Source: an uncultured Bacteroidales bacterium
GTDB taxonomy: Bacteria > Bacteroidota > Bacteroidia > Bacteroidales > UBA932
DNA length: 58,186 nucleotides
Assembly (NCBI GenBank): GCA_944326385.1
Contig: CALVDT010000003.1
Coordinates: 1-58,186, forward strand
Reading direction: 5' to 3'
Shown here in pieces: positions 50,689-58,186 of this stretch (positions are counted from its first letter, which is position 1; each line of letters opens with the position of its first letter). Under the pieces are notes generated by a model that saw nothing but the letters and a program-made list of their open reading frames with translations, was not told the DNA's origin and ran no database searches. The position numbers were made by a program, and so were the translations under genes.

Positions 50689-53600
50689 CTAAAAGCGGAA
50701 ATACAAATTGAGCATATAATTGATCCCGCTCATATAGAAATACCTCGAATCGAACCTGTAGTATCTCTTCATGCTTTCGCTGTCGATAAGACGGGTCTGC
50801 TCGTATCCTCCGGTCTTCACGCCTCTGTTGTTCAGGATATTCTTGATTTCAAGCGAGAAGCCGAAGTTGTATTTGCGGTCGATATACCATGACTTGCCGA
50901 CACTGGCGTTCAGCAGGAAGACCGGTTTGAACTTCTCCTGGGCAGCCATGTATTCTATCTCCTGTGGGGAGAGTCCCATATTGTCCTGGATGGTCTTGTT
51001 CAGGAACCAGTTGTTGTTGCTGTGCTCGTAAAGGGCGGCGTCGGTCATGGCGTTGTCCGGACCGGCCACGGCAGTCATTGTCCTGTAAAGAGGGTTCATG
51101 TCGAGGTAGGTATTGGCGAACAGCTGGCCGTTGATTTCAGCGAACCAGTAGGAATTGCTCCTGTAGCGGATACCGAGATCGACCGCGAGCTGAGGCGTGC
51201 TCGGGACATAATGCTTCTGGTCTTTCTCGAGGATATAATTCCCGTTGTCATCCACTTCATACTGCTCCTGACCGTCGAGGACCATCTTCCTGTATATAGG
51301 ATGGCTCTTCCAGTAGGTGACAGGCTGGTTGTCGATGATGACCTCGGCACTGTTGTCGATGGTCTGGGTCATGTTCGGAGTGGAAGTGTAGATATACTCG
51401 CCCCAGCTTACCACGCCCTGGAGGAAGACATTCTGGAGATAGAGCGGAATCTCGAAACCGAGCTCCAGTCCCATATGCCTCTGGTCGATGCCTGTCATCG
51501 CGAAATTCGTGAAGGAATTCTGCGAGTCGTCATAGAAGCTCATCATGTCCGTCTGGTCCATGATCTTGGTCCAGAATCCGGTGAGACGGATGTCATAACC
51601 GTTGTTGCTGTAGGTATAGTTGATGTCTGCCGACACGGTCTTTGTCGTGGTGAGGTTCGGGACCAGGGTATTCCTCGTCCTCGGGGAGATGAATGACTGG
51701 TTGAAGGTAGGGGCATCGTTGAAATATCCGGCATTGGCATAAACCCTGTGTCCTCCGGTGAAGAACCAGCTTGCCCCGAGTTTTGCGGAATAAGTGAAGA
51801 ATTCAGGTCTTTCGGAAAGTCCTTTGGAAGTGATCACATTCCCGTCCTTGTCGTATGAAGTCAGGACCTTGCCGGTCGCAGGACTCACGAACTCGCTGCC
51901 GTCGTCATTCAGGCCAGGGAAAAGACCTTTCCTGTAGACTCCGTCTCTCCAGAATGTGGAATATCCTGCCTCAAGCGCTGCATATCCGCGGAAGGAGCCT
52001 TTCTCGAACAATGCGTTTGCCCAGATTTCGGCATCACGGACATTGGCAAAATAGTCATAGCCGTATTTGTCGCCTCTGGAGAGCCTCTGCGCTGAACCGT
52101 TGGCCACATAATAATCGAGATCGTTCTGGATCATGGCAGGATCGGAAGCGAAATCGCGCTCGGCAAACTGGTCGATATTGATATAATAGTCTCCTCCGAG
52201 CAGATCGTCCGCAACCTTGTAGAATTCAGTCCTGTTCCATCTCCAGTTCAGACCTCCGGTCAATGTGAACCAGGAATTCGCACGCCATTTCACGCTGCCG
52301 TTCAGATTGATGTCGTTCTGGTCGGTGCGGCGCTCCTCGAGAATATATTTCGAACGGGCGAAACCGTCGGAGTCGGTATTGTGGCTGTTCACGTTATAGA
52401 GGCGGTCCCAGTTCACGTGTCTGGTGTTGTTGTAGTTGCTCATCCAGGCTTCCTGTGCCCATGCGTATTTTTCGTAGTTGTTCCTGCCGTAGTCTGAGTT
52501 CGCGTTCCAGAAATAGCTCGGGAGATTCCTGTAATAGTCCGGTCTCGGGTCGTATGTGTCGTACCAGTCGAGAGCCGTATATCCGTTCTTTCCAGTGCGG
52601 TATGTAACCGTAGCCGAAGCCTCGAGATTCTCGAGCGGCGTGGCCGTGTATTTCAGCACGAAGACAGGCTCATGGGTCTTGCGGACACGGGCGTTGCGCA
52701 TCTTGCCGTCCTGATAACCCCAGTTCGAGTTGTACATGTTGTCACCGACGAGGTCATAGACTTCCTGGGTAGACCCGTTCTGTGCACCTCTCTGTGTTGG
52801 AGACGCGAAAGCCACGAGGCTGAGCCTGTGCATGTCGCCGAATTTCTTCTCCACACCTGCATAATATGCAAAGGAACGGTAATACATGCCCTGCACCCAG
52901 TCGTTTCCTCCGAGTCTTGTGGAGACGTTGAAGGCATATGACCAGCCGTTGTCAAGCTCTCCCGAAGCATATGTGGCCATAAGGCGCAGACGGTAAAGGG
53001 CGCTGTTCGTCAGGACACTGAACCTCCAGCCCTTGCGGACGCTCGACGGAGTGGCGAGGATGTTGGTGACACCGTTGTATCCGCCGAAACCGTATTCGTA
53101 TGTCTCGGAACCTATGGTGGTCTCCTTGCTTCTCATGGCCTCATTCAGACCGCTCCACAGGGAGTAAGGTGTATAGCCGGTTATGGCATCGTTCATTCTG
53201 ACTCCGCTTATATACACATCCTGTGACTCGCTCGCATATCCCCTGTTCTTGAAACGCACTGCACTGAAACCGTAGCCGGCGATATTGGAATAGACATCGT
53301 TGCCGTAAAGCAATGACGGAGCATCGTCGTAACCCGAATCTATCATGTCGAACTCCACGAAGCTCGACTCGTCGAAATCCATGGATGAGAGCATGTTGGA
53401 CAGGAGGGACACATATATGAGGTCCTTCACGAAACCTTCCACGGTGACATTCACTTCAGTGCCGGTGAACCCCGGAGCCGAGACCACAAGACGGTAGATG
53501 CCGTCAGGAAGATTGTCGAAGATGAAATAGCCGTCATCGCCTGCAGAGGCTTTCGCCACCAGGTCGCCTTCCCGGTACAACTCCAATGAGGCATCCTGCA

Positions 53601-53769
53601 CCGGAACCCTGCCGTTCCTGTTCACGACAGTCCCCTTGACTCCGCCGTCGGAGCCGTCGGCAAGATTCTCATACCACTCCACCTTTCCTGCATCGCCTGC
53701 CGCATAAGCATCAGCGGCAAAAGGCAGGATGAATATGGCTGATAAAATAGATAAAAGTCTGATATTCAT
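50689..53769 (-). CDS. TonB-dependent outer-membrane receptor with carboxypeptidase-like N-terminal domain
   Basis: A 1026-residue outer-membrane transporter. A signal peptide (MNIRLLSILSAIFILPFAADAYA) is followed by a CarboxypepD_reg-like domain (about 43-125: GVKGTVVNRNGRVPVQDASLELYREG, GTEVNVTVEGF), a plug (about 140-250, with FKNRGYASESQDVYISGVRMND) and a long beta-barrel ending in YMLNLYFRF, with the C-terminal Phe typical of such barrels. I chose ATG 53767-53769 for the signal peptide; a longer reading from 53811 would overlap the exonuclease gene. No SusD follows. Placed between two exported nucleases and a DUF5689 lipoprotein, its cargo is likely nucleic-acid fragments, phosphate esters or peptides; this is inference. 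Confidence 0.9.
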   Translation of the reverse strand: MNIRLLSILSAIFILPFAADAYAAGDAGKVEWYENLADGSDGGVKGTVVNRNGRVPVQDASLELYREGDLVAKASAGDDGYFIFDNLPDGIYRLVVSAPGFTGTEVNVTVEGFVKDLIYVSLLSNMLSSMDFDESSFVEFDMIDSGYDDAPSLLYGNDVYSNIAGYGFSAVRFKNRGYASESQDVYISGVRMNDAITGYTPYSLWSGLNEAMRSKETTIGSETYEYGFGGYNGVTNILATPSSVRKGWRFSVLTNSALYRLRLMATYASGELDNGWSYAFNVSTRLGGNDWVQGMYYRSFAYYAGVEKKFGDMHRLSLVAFASPTQRGAQNGSTQEVYDLVGDNMYNSNWGYQDGKMRNARVRKTHEPVFVLKYTATPLENLEASATVTYRTGKNGYTALDWYDTYDPRPDYYRNLPSYFWNANSDYGRNNYEKYAWAQEAWMSNYNNTRHVNWDRLYNVNSHNTDSDGFARSKYILEERRTDQNDINLNGSVKWRANSWFTLTGGLNWRWNRTEFYKVADDLLGGDYYINIDQFAERDFASDPAMIQNDLDYYVANGSAQRLSRGDKYGYDYFANVRDAEIWANALFEKGSFRGYAALEAGYSTFWRDGVYRKGLFPGLNDDGSEFVSPATGKVLTSYDKDGNVITSKGLSERPEFFTYSAKLGASWFFTGGHRVYANAGYFNDAPTFNQSFISPRTRNTLVPNLTTTKTVSADINYTYSNNGYDIRLTGFWTKIMDQTDMMSFYDDSQNSFTNFAMTGIDQRHMGLELGFEIPLYLQNVFLQGVVSWGEYIYTSTPNMTQTIDNSAEVIIDNQPVTYWKSHPIYRKMVLDGQEQYEVDDNGNYILEKDQKHYVPSTPQLAVDLGIRYRSNSYWFAEINGQLFANTYLDMNPLYRTMTAVAGPDNAMTDAALYEHSNNNWFLNKTIQDNMGLSPQEIEYMAAQEKFKPVFLLNASVGKSWYIDRKYNFGFSLEIKNILNNRGVKTGGYEQTRLIDSESMKRYYRFDSRYFYMSGINYMLNLYFRF

Positions 53770-53800
53770 GTTGTCAATTGTTAATAATAGTCTGTCCTGA

Positions 53801-54874
53801 TTATTTTTCAATCACGATATACGTCGGAAGATGGTCGCTGTAGCCTCCTATGAAAGCCCCGTTCGAGAATGTCCTGAACGGAGTCCCCTTATACTGTCCG
53901 CGCTGCTGGATCATGAACGGTTTCTTGTAGACCACCCCGTAGAAGCCCTTCTTCCCGACAGACCTGATCTTGAAACCTCCGTCAGGTGCATTCAGGAGAG
54001 GTTCGTTCACGAGAATGATATCATAGATGTTCCATGTCCCCTGATATGCCAGAGAGCCGTAGCCTGCCTTGAGCATGGAGAAGAACGGTGAAAAGAAATC
54101 TCCCTTGCCGACTTCTTCCGGAGTCTCCTTGCCATGAAGATAGTCGGTCATGCTGACATCTGTAGGGTTGTCGTTCATATCGCCCATCACCACTATCTTT
54201 ATGCCCGGATATTTCTCCGTCATCTGCTGCGCATGATTGTAGATGATTTCGGCTCCGCGGCTTCTGAGGTCCCAACCCTTGCCGCCGATTCTGGACGGAA
54301 GGTGGGCCACATAGAATGCAAACTGTTCACCGTCGAGAAGGCCGTGCGCCATGAGGATGTCTCTGGTCTTGAAGTTCTTCTGCTCCTCTTCATCCATGGA
54401 GAATTCTATGTCGTCGCTGTCGAAGTCGAACGGTATCGATTCGCTGTCGAGAAGCTTGAACTGGTTGGGGCGGTACAGCAGGCCTACATCCACGCCTCTG
54501 GCATCAGGACCGTCGAAATGGACTATCTGGTAGTTCGCTTCCGCTATTTCCGGCTGGCTGACCAGGTCTTCGAGCACAAGCCTGTTCTCTATCTCGCTGA
54601 CACCGAGGACACTGTGGAAACGTCCGTTTGTCTCGGCCATGGACCTTATGACCTTGGCCATGTTCTGGAGTTTCTTCTGATATTTGGCATCGGTCCACTG
54701 GTTCTTGCCGTCCGGAAGGAACTCTTCGTCGTTCTTGGCAGGATCATTATATGTGTCGAACAGATTTTCAAGGTTGTAGAAACCTACAACATATGTCTTT
54801 GTCTTCCCGTCCTGGGCAAAAGCCGAAGAGAACGAAAGAATGAAAACGGAAATGATGATTAGAAATTTTTTCAT
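53801..54874 (-). CDS. Secreted endonuclease/exonuclease/phosphatase family protein
   Basis: A 357-residue exported phosphodiesterase or nuclease of the EEP (exonuclease III/DNase I) fold. The signal peptide is MKKFLIIISVFILSFSSAFAQ. Catalytic motifs are FYNLENLFDT (Asn, Glu), VSEIENR (metal-binding Glu), VVMGDMNDNPTD (Asp, Asn) and GYSDHLPTYI (Asp-His dyad). All are intact. The ATG at 54872-54874 is preferred over an in-frame TTG 12 bases upstream that overlaps the stop of the NUC gene. It lies in the same operon as NUC and the TonB receptor, with spacings of 8 and 31 bases. Confidence 0.92.
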   Translation of the reverse strand: MKKFLIIISVFILSFSSAFAQDGKTKTYVVGFYNLENLFDTYNDPAKNDEEFLPDGKNQWTDAKYQKKLQNMAKVIRSMAETNGRFHSVLGVSEIENRLVLEDLVSQPEIAEANYQIVHFDGPDARGVDVGLLYRPNQFKLLDSESIPFDFDSDDIEFSMDEEEQKNFKTRDILMAHGLLDGEQFAFYVAHLPSRIGGKGWDLRSRGAEIIYNHAQQMTEKYPGIKIVVMGDMNDNPTDVSMTDYLHGKETPEEVGKGDFFSPFFSMLKAGYGSLAYQGTWNIYDIILVNEPLLNAPDGGFKIRSVGKKGFYGVVYKKPFMIQQRGQYKGTPFRTFSNGAFIGGYSDHLPTYIVIEK

Positions 54875-54882
54875 GTCGGTAT

Positions 54883-56061
54883 TCAAGATATATCCTCAAT
54901 CCAGAAACGTAATACTGACGGGTCGGCTGCTTCGATCTCGTCGGCGCGTGCCTGCCCGACCTTTGCCGGGAGATTCACGAAGAAGTCGATTCCGGTGATG
55001 TCTTCGAGCTCGTCGATGGTCATGATCTGATTTACAATGGCACCGCTATAGGATCTGTGCTCGAAAAAGAATCCGGCCGCGGTATAATTGCCGTAACTCT
55101 CGGTGGAATGTTCCTTGTATGAGAGCAGGGCCTTGAAATAGCCTCCCGGGACTGTGACGGATTTGCCTTCGTTGTCGGTCGCTGCACCGGGGCTGTCGTC
55201 AAGCACGCATCCTGTCACCACGTAAAGCGTATCGGAAGCACGCGCCCAGTCCCGGACCCTTGACTCCAAAGTGCCCCAGATGCCGCCGTTAAGCGAACCG
55301 AGCTGAGGCGTCATGTTTGTGAAATAGAATGTCTGTGCATTGGAGTTTCCCACATATCTGTCCGCGGAAGGAAGCTGGTGGCCTTTTTGATATCCGCCTT
55401 TGTATGCATTGAAAAGCACAGGCTGGTCGTCTCTCGGCACTTTCGGGTCATAGCCCCAGTCATCTGTCCGGTCTCCGCGTCCTATCAGTCCGTCGTTCAA
55501 CGGATATGCCACCCAGTGAGCCACGAGATTGTCCTTGTCCCAGAGGAAGGAATAATTCCTGCAGGTTGAACCGTTGCCAAGGGTCATGTCATGATAATAG
55601 AAATGGCAGACGCTGTTCTGCTGAAGTGCCGGCAATTCCAGCCACTTTGGGTCCGGCGCCGGGTTGTCGGACGGATCCTGTCCCTCTCCCGAGGATGAAA
55701 CGGCACTCTGGGTGAACGTCACGGCGTAGTCATGGTCCGATGCAGTCAACACCACTCTGAGCGAGCGGCTGGCTCCGGTTGCATTGGCCTCATAGCTGAG
55801 GAAAATGCCGTCCTTGCTTCCGCGGCCCTCGGTCGAAGTCAGAGAAGCCCATGGAGCGGAATCATCCATGTAGATCAGCGCCAGCTGCCATTTCCCGGAA
55901 GCCGTAACCGAGACTGTCACATGGCCGGCGTCACTGGAGACCGATTTCTGTGACAAAGAGATATCGGGCGTGACACCGAATTTTTCGCACGACAATGCAA
56001 GGGACATCACTGCCGCAAGCAATACGGGAAACAGATGCTTTATCTTTGGAAATGCACGCAT
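54883..56061 (-). CDS. Lipoprotein DNA/RNA non-specific endonuclease with BACON domain
   Basis: A 392-residue exported nuclease of the NUC (Serratia) family. A lipobox (ALSC, Cys 25) suggests a surface lipoprotein. Residues about 32-120 form a BACON domain (SVSSDAGHVTVSVTASGKWQLALI, RSLRVVLTASDHDYAVTFTQSA), a carbohydrate- or surface-binding Ig-like fold. The nuclease domain (about 140-375) has GYQKGHQLPSADR in place of the usual DRGH, keeping the Gly-His with the catalytic His, and FTNMTPQ with the metal-binding Asn. The first Asp of DRGH is replaced by Gln, so activity should be checked. It begins the nuclease pair of the locus. Confidence 0.88.
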   Translation of the reverse strand: MRAFPKIKHLFPVLLAAVMSLALSCEKFGVTPDISLSQKSVSSDAGHVTVSVTASGKWQLALIYMDDSAPWASLTSTEGRGSKDGIFLSYEANATGASRSLRVVLTASDHDYAVTFTQSAVSSSGEGQDPSDNPAPDPKWLELPALQQNSVCHFYYHDMTLGNGSTCRNYSFLWDKDNLVAHWVAYPLNDGLIGRGDRTDDWGYDPKVPRDDQPVLFNAYKGGYQKGHQLPSADRYVGNSNAQTFYFTNMTPQLGSLNGGIWGTLESRVRDWARASDTLYVVTGCVLDDSPGAATDNEGKSVTVPGGYFKALLSYKEHSTESYGNYTAAGFFFEHRSYSGAIVNQIMTIDELEDITGIDFFVNLPAKVGQARADEIEAADPSVLRFWIEDIS

Positions 56062-56139
56062 TTGTCTGTCTTATTGAAAATCAAGGAGGCGTGTCATCAC
56101 GGGCAATCCGGCATCACCGCGATTCGACCCATCATGGCG

Positions 56140-56157
56140 CCCCTCCAAATCGAGGGG
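56140..56157. repeat. Hairpin in the spacer before the NUC gene
   Basis: CCCCTC (56140-56145) and GAGGGG (56152-56157) pair perfectly around a 6-base loop. It lies in the 157-base gap between the BACON/OB lipoprotein gene and the NUC gene, has no T-tract on the minus strand, and recalls the GCCCCTT/AAGGGGC palindrome at 28422-28438. It could reduce readthrough or protect a 3' end. Confidence 0.5.
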
Positions 56158-56217
56158 ACCCAAAAGAGTGTCTTGAATTCCGCTCTTGAGTCACCCTCGT
56201 TGAAAACATATGAGCTG

Positions 56218-58155
56218 CTACTCGTAAACCAAAGTCAGTTTCTGCAGCTGGGCATTGTGAGCGCTGCATACTCTCAACTGATAGTGGGTATTGTTCTCCG
56301 TACCGGTAAGGGTCCAGGAGAATTCAGTGTTCTTAGCGTCCAGGACGAACTCTGTTCCGCCACCGACAGCAGCTGAACCGTCTTCAGCATAGACACCGAC
56401 TTTTACACTTGTAGATGCGTTTTTACCTGTCAGAATAGTGACACTTGTCAGATGCTTGTCAGCCACGGCAGGCAGCAGGATATATGCGTCTTTTTTGCCC
56501 CACAGAATATATTTCTGATCACCATACCAGCTGAATTTATTGCCGGAAGATGGAGAGAAAGTCCATTCGTAATCATCTATAGTATAGGTCTGCTTTGTAG
56601 TTTCTCCGGTAGAGCCTTCAGGGAAATTGTCACAAGGTTTTGTTGCGGCATCCAATGTGATTATCAGTGCATCTCCCGAAGGAGCGGCAGCCTGGGTAAT
56701 GGCTATCTCGAACTTCTTGCTGTTGTCCGTAGTAGATACGGTGACAGTTGCCGAACGCTCTTCACCCTCATTTGCGGTATATGCTACTGTAACAGTGTTG
56801 CCGGTCTTTGTAGCAGCGAAATTCACATTATCGGTCGACGTTACTGTCCAGTCGGCATTTGAAAGGACGTCGAATTTGTATTCACCCGCTGCGGCACCGA
56901 CGCTATGGGCGCTTTCGGCATCCACGATAAGAATGGCAGATGTGCATTCATTCACTTCTACCGGGATGATGCTCATGTATCCGTCATTGTTCCTTGAACC
57001 GTAATATCCTGTGATGGTTACGGCGTCTCCGTCCTCAAGCTTCTCGTCGAAAGAAGAGGAAACCACCGAACCTACCTGGTCGGTCCCTTCGAAATAGATA
57101 TTCTGATACTCACCGTCAACGACGAAGATACCGTCCACCGATATCAAGGTTGCAGACTCTGATGAGAATTCCTTGATTTCATTCCCTGTGAGCTTCCTGG
57201 CATCCTGGATGGCTGGAGTGATGGTCTCGGAGATGGTCTCGACTTCCGGAGAGGTGAGCTGGGTCAGGCCGTTGTAGTCTGCCTTGACACCTGTTACGGA
57301 GACATTGTCACCTGTCTTCACTGCAGGCTCGGCGCCTGAATAGACGAGAAGGTTCTTTTCTCCGCCGTCATTGAGCACGAAGCTCTGCTTGCTGACTGCC
57401 ACCACATTTCCCTTCACCGTCACTTTGGTTTCAGTGGTCGTGAAGACGTCTTCAATGGATTCAAGGGCTACAGCCTCCAGATCCTCCATCGTGGTGTGGG
57501 TGATGTAGTAGGTCGGAATCTGATTGGTTCCGGCCTGTGCAGTACCATTAAAATCGCCTCTTATACCGCAGATTGTCAGAATATCACCGACCTTCAGGCC
57601 AAGCGACTCAAAACTTTTGTCATTGCCTTCCGTCTGCTGCGTTGCAGTTACGCCTCTGACATCAATAGAGCCTGTATTATCCTGAAGTGTCAGATTACCA
57701 TATTCCGTACTGGATATCGCTGAGATTGTACCTTTAAGATAATACCATGTATCGTTACTAACCGGTTTTGTCTTGAAGTCTGCAATCGTAGTGATTTCAA
57801 GCGGTGTACCCTCCTGGGTGATTTCAAGAGTTGCCGATGTCAGCGAAGCATTGAACACGACCTTTGCTGTTCTCTCGAATGCGTCGTTAGCGCTGACTTC
57901 GATGGTGATCACTTCAGACTCGGTTGCAGAACCGCTTGAAGGAGTGACCTTGACCCATTTCTGGGCAGCTGTAGGGACTTCTGCGACCCAGTCACGGTTT
58001 GATGATATGGTCACGGTCTCGGTCTTGCCCTCTTTCGGGATAGTAAGCGTGGCCGGATCAATAGTAACAGAAGGAGTCGTCGTCTCTTCTTCCTTGCAGC
58101 CTGTGAACAGAGCCGCAGCTGCAAGTCCAATAAAAAGTAAATTTCTTATCTTCAT
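56218..58155 (-). CDS. Large lipoprotein with two BACON domains and several OB-like domains
   Basis: A 645-residue exported lipoprotein; MKIRNLLFIGLAAAALFTGC places the lipobox Cys at 20. Visible order: BACON domain about 28-112 (SVTIDPATLTIPKEGKTETVTISSNRDWVA), three OB-like domains at about 116-235, 240-315 and 330-410 (each with a YLKGTIS or VTVKGNVV strand, then KVGDILTICGIRGDFNG-type loops and a VTGVKADYNG repeat), a second BACON domain about 412-500, and a beta-sandwich C terminus (DYEWTFSPSSGNKFSWYG, LTSVTILTGK). OB-like domains of this kind are found with exported nucleases and may bind nucleic acid. The start ATG is at 58153-58155; only 31 bases upstream are in the window, with no clear -7 box. 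It is the first gene seen of the locus. Confidence 0.85.
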   Translation of the reverse strand: MKIRNLLFIGLAAAALFTGCKEEETTTPSVTIDPATLTIPKEGKTETVTISSNRDWVAEVPTAAQKWVKVTPSSGSATESEVITIEVSANDAFERTAKVVFNASLTSATLEITQEGTPLEITTIADFKTKPVSNDTWYYLKGTISAISSTEYGNLTLQDNTGSIDVRGVTATQQTEGNDKSFESLGLKVGDILTICGIRGDFNGTAQAGTNQIPTYYITHTTMEDLEAVALESIEDVFTTTETKVTVKGNVVAVSKQSFVLNDGGEKNLLVYSGAEPAVKTGDNVSVTGVKADYNGLTQLTSPEVETISETITPAIQDARKLTGNEIKEFSSESATLISVDGIFVVDGEYQNIYFEGTDQVGSVVSSSFDEKLEDGDAVTITGYYGSRNNDGYMSIIPVEVNECTSAILIVDAESAHSVGAAAGEYKFDVLSNADWTVTSTDNVNFAATKTGNTVTVAYTANEGEERSATVTVSTTDNSKKFEIAITQAAAPSGDALIITLDAATKPCDNFPEGSTGETTKQTYTIDDYEWTFSPSSGNKFSWYGDQKYILWGKKDAYILLPAVADKHLTSVTILTGKNASTSVKVGVYAEDGSAAVGGGTEFVLDAKNTEFSWTLTGTENNTHYQLRVCSAHNAQLQKLTLVYE

Positions 58156-58186
58156 AACTTCAAGTTATTTAAAATGAATAATTTTC

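Overview
The window looks like chromosomal DNA of a member of Bacteroidota, most likely order Bacteroidales. Three things point there. Many genes are preceded by the Bacteroidota -7 box TAnnTTTG, often with a TTTG -33 box 19-21 bases upstream. The families are typical: a TonB-dependent receptor with a carboxypeptidase-like N-terminal extension, BACON and DUF5689 lipoproteins, DUF4271, a DUF2723/GT117 membrane protein, Pit-DUF47 and CBM20-MalQ. The order DUF4271 - hemD-like - rnpA - yidD is characteristic. I cannot name the genus from sequence alone.

Layout. (1) 1-3010: a tightly overlapping plus-strand operon encoding a metallo-beta-lactamase/beta-CASP-like protein (cut by the window edge), an unknown 205-aa protein, an RtcB RNA ligase and the ribosome-rescue release factor PrfH. 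I read it as an RNA and ribosome repair cassette. (2) 3160-8281: an accessory stretch with a DUF4143 ATPase preceded by a 33-bp-period direct-repeat array, a secreted GH29 fucosidase, and an AlbA_2 (Schlafen-type) ATPase/HTH protein with an in-frame 42-bp tandem repeat. (3) 8344-20311: housekeeping genes: a SAM methyltransferase, tRNA-Ala(GGC), the GT117 protein, SUI1, DUF4271, hemD-like, rnpA, yidD, menG, menA, lepA, trmN6 and an ABC ATPase. (4) 20350-25183: a PhoR/PhoB-like two-component system divergent from a phosphate transporter, with a candidate Pho-type operator between them. (5) 25293-36990: a peptidase, DUF456, the minus-strand run rsgA - MATE - metX - metY - asd for methionine and aspartate-family synthesis, then prenyl synthase, U32, recO and rdgB. 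(6) 37110-47150: MalQ, an S41 protease, RNase R, GpmI, a ROK kinase and ManA. (7) 47168-58155: a minus-strand locus of six exported proteins: a BACON/OB-fold lipoprotein, a NUC-family nuclease, an endonuclease/exonuclease/phosphatase protein, a TonB-dependent receptor, a DUF5689 lipoprotein and an M3 peptidase.

How the parts may work together. The locus at 47-58 kb has the logic of a polysaccharide utilisation locus but carries nucleases and OB-fold surface proteins instead of glycosidases and SusD. I propose that it scavenges extracellular nucleic acid or phosphate esters. This would fit with, but is not proven to be linked to, the phosphate sensing and uptake genes at 20-25 kb. The cassette at the left edge fits the known sequential action of PrfH (rescue of a ribosome damaged in the decoding centre) and RtcB (resealing of the cut rRNA), with two extra partners of unknown role.

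Non-coding structure worth noting: a conserved leader motif in front of menG, asd and metY; a 127-bp inverted-repeat element downstream of lepA; GC-rich hairpins between asd and metY; and an orphan terminator-like hairpin at 4768-4797. No CRISPR array, rRNA, complete insertion sequence, integrase or prophage gene was seen.
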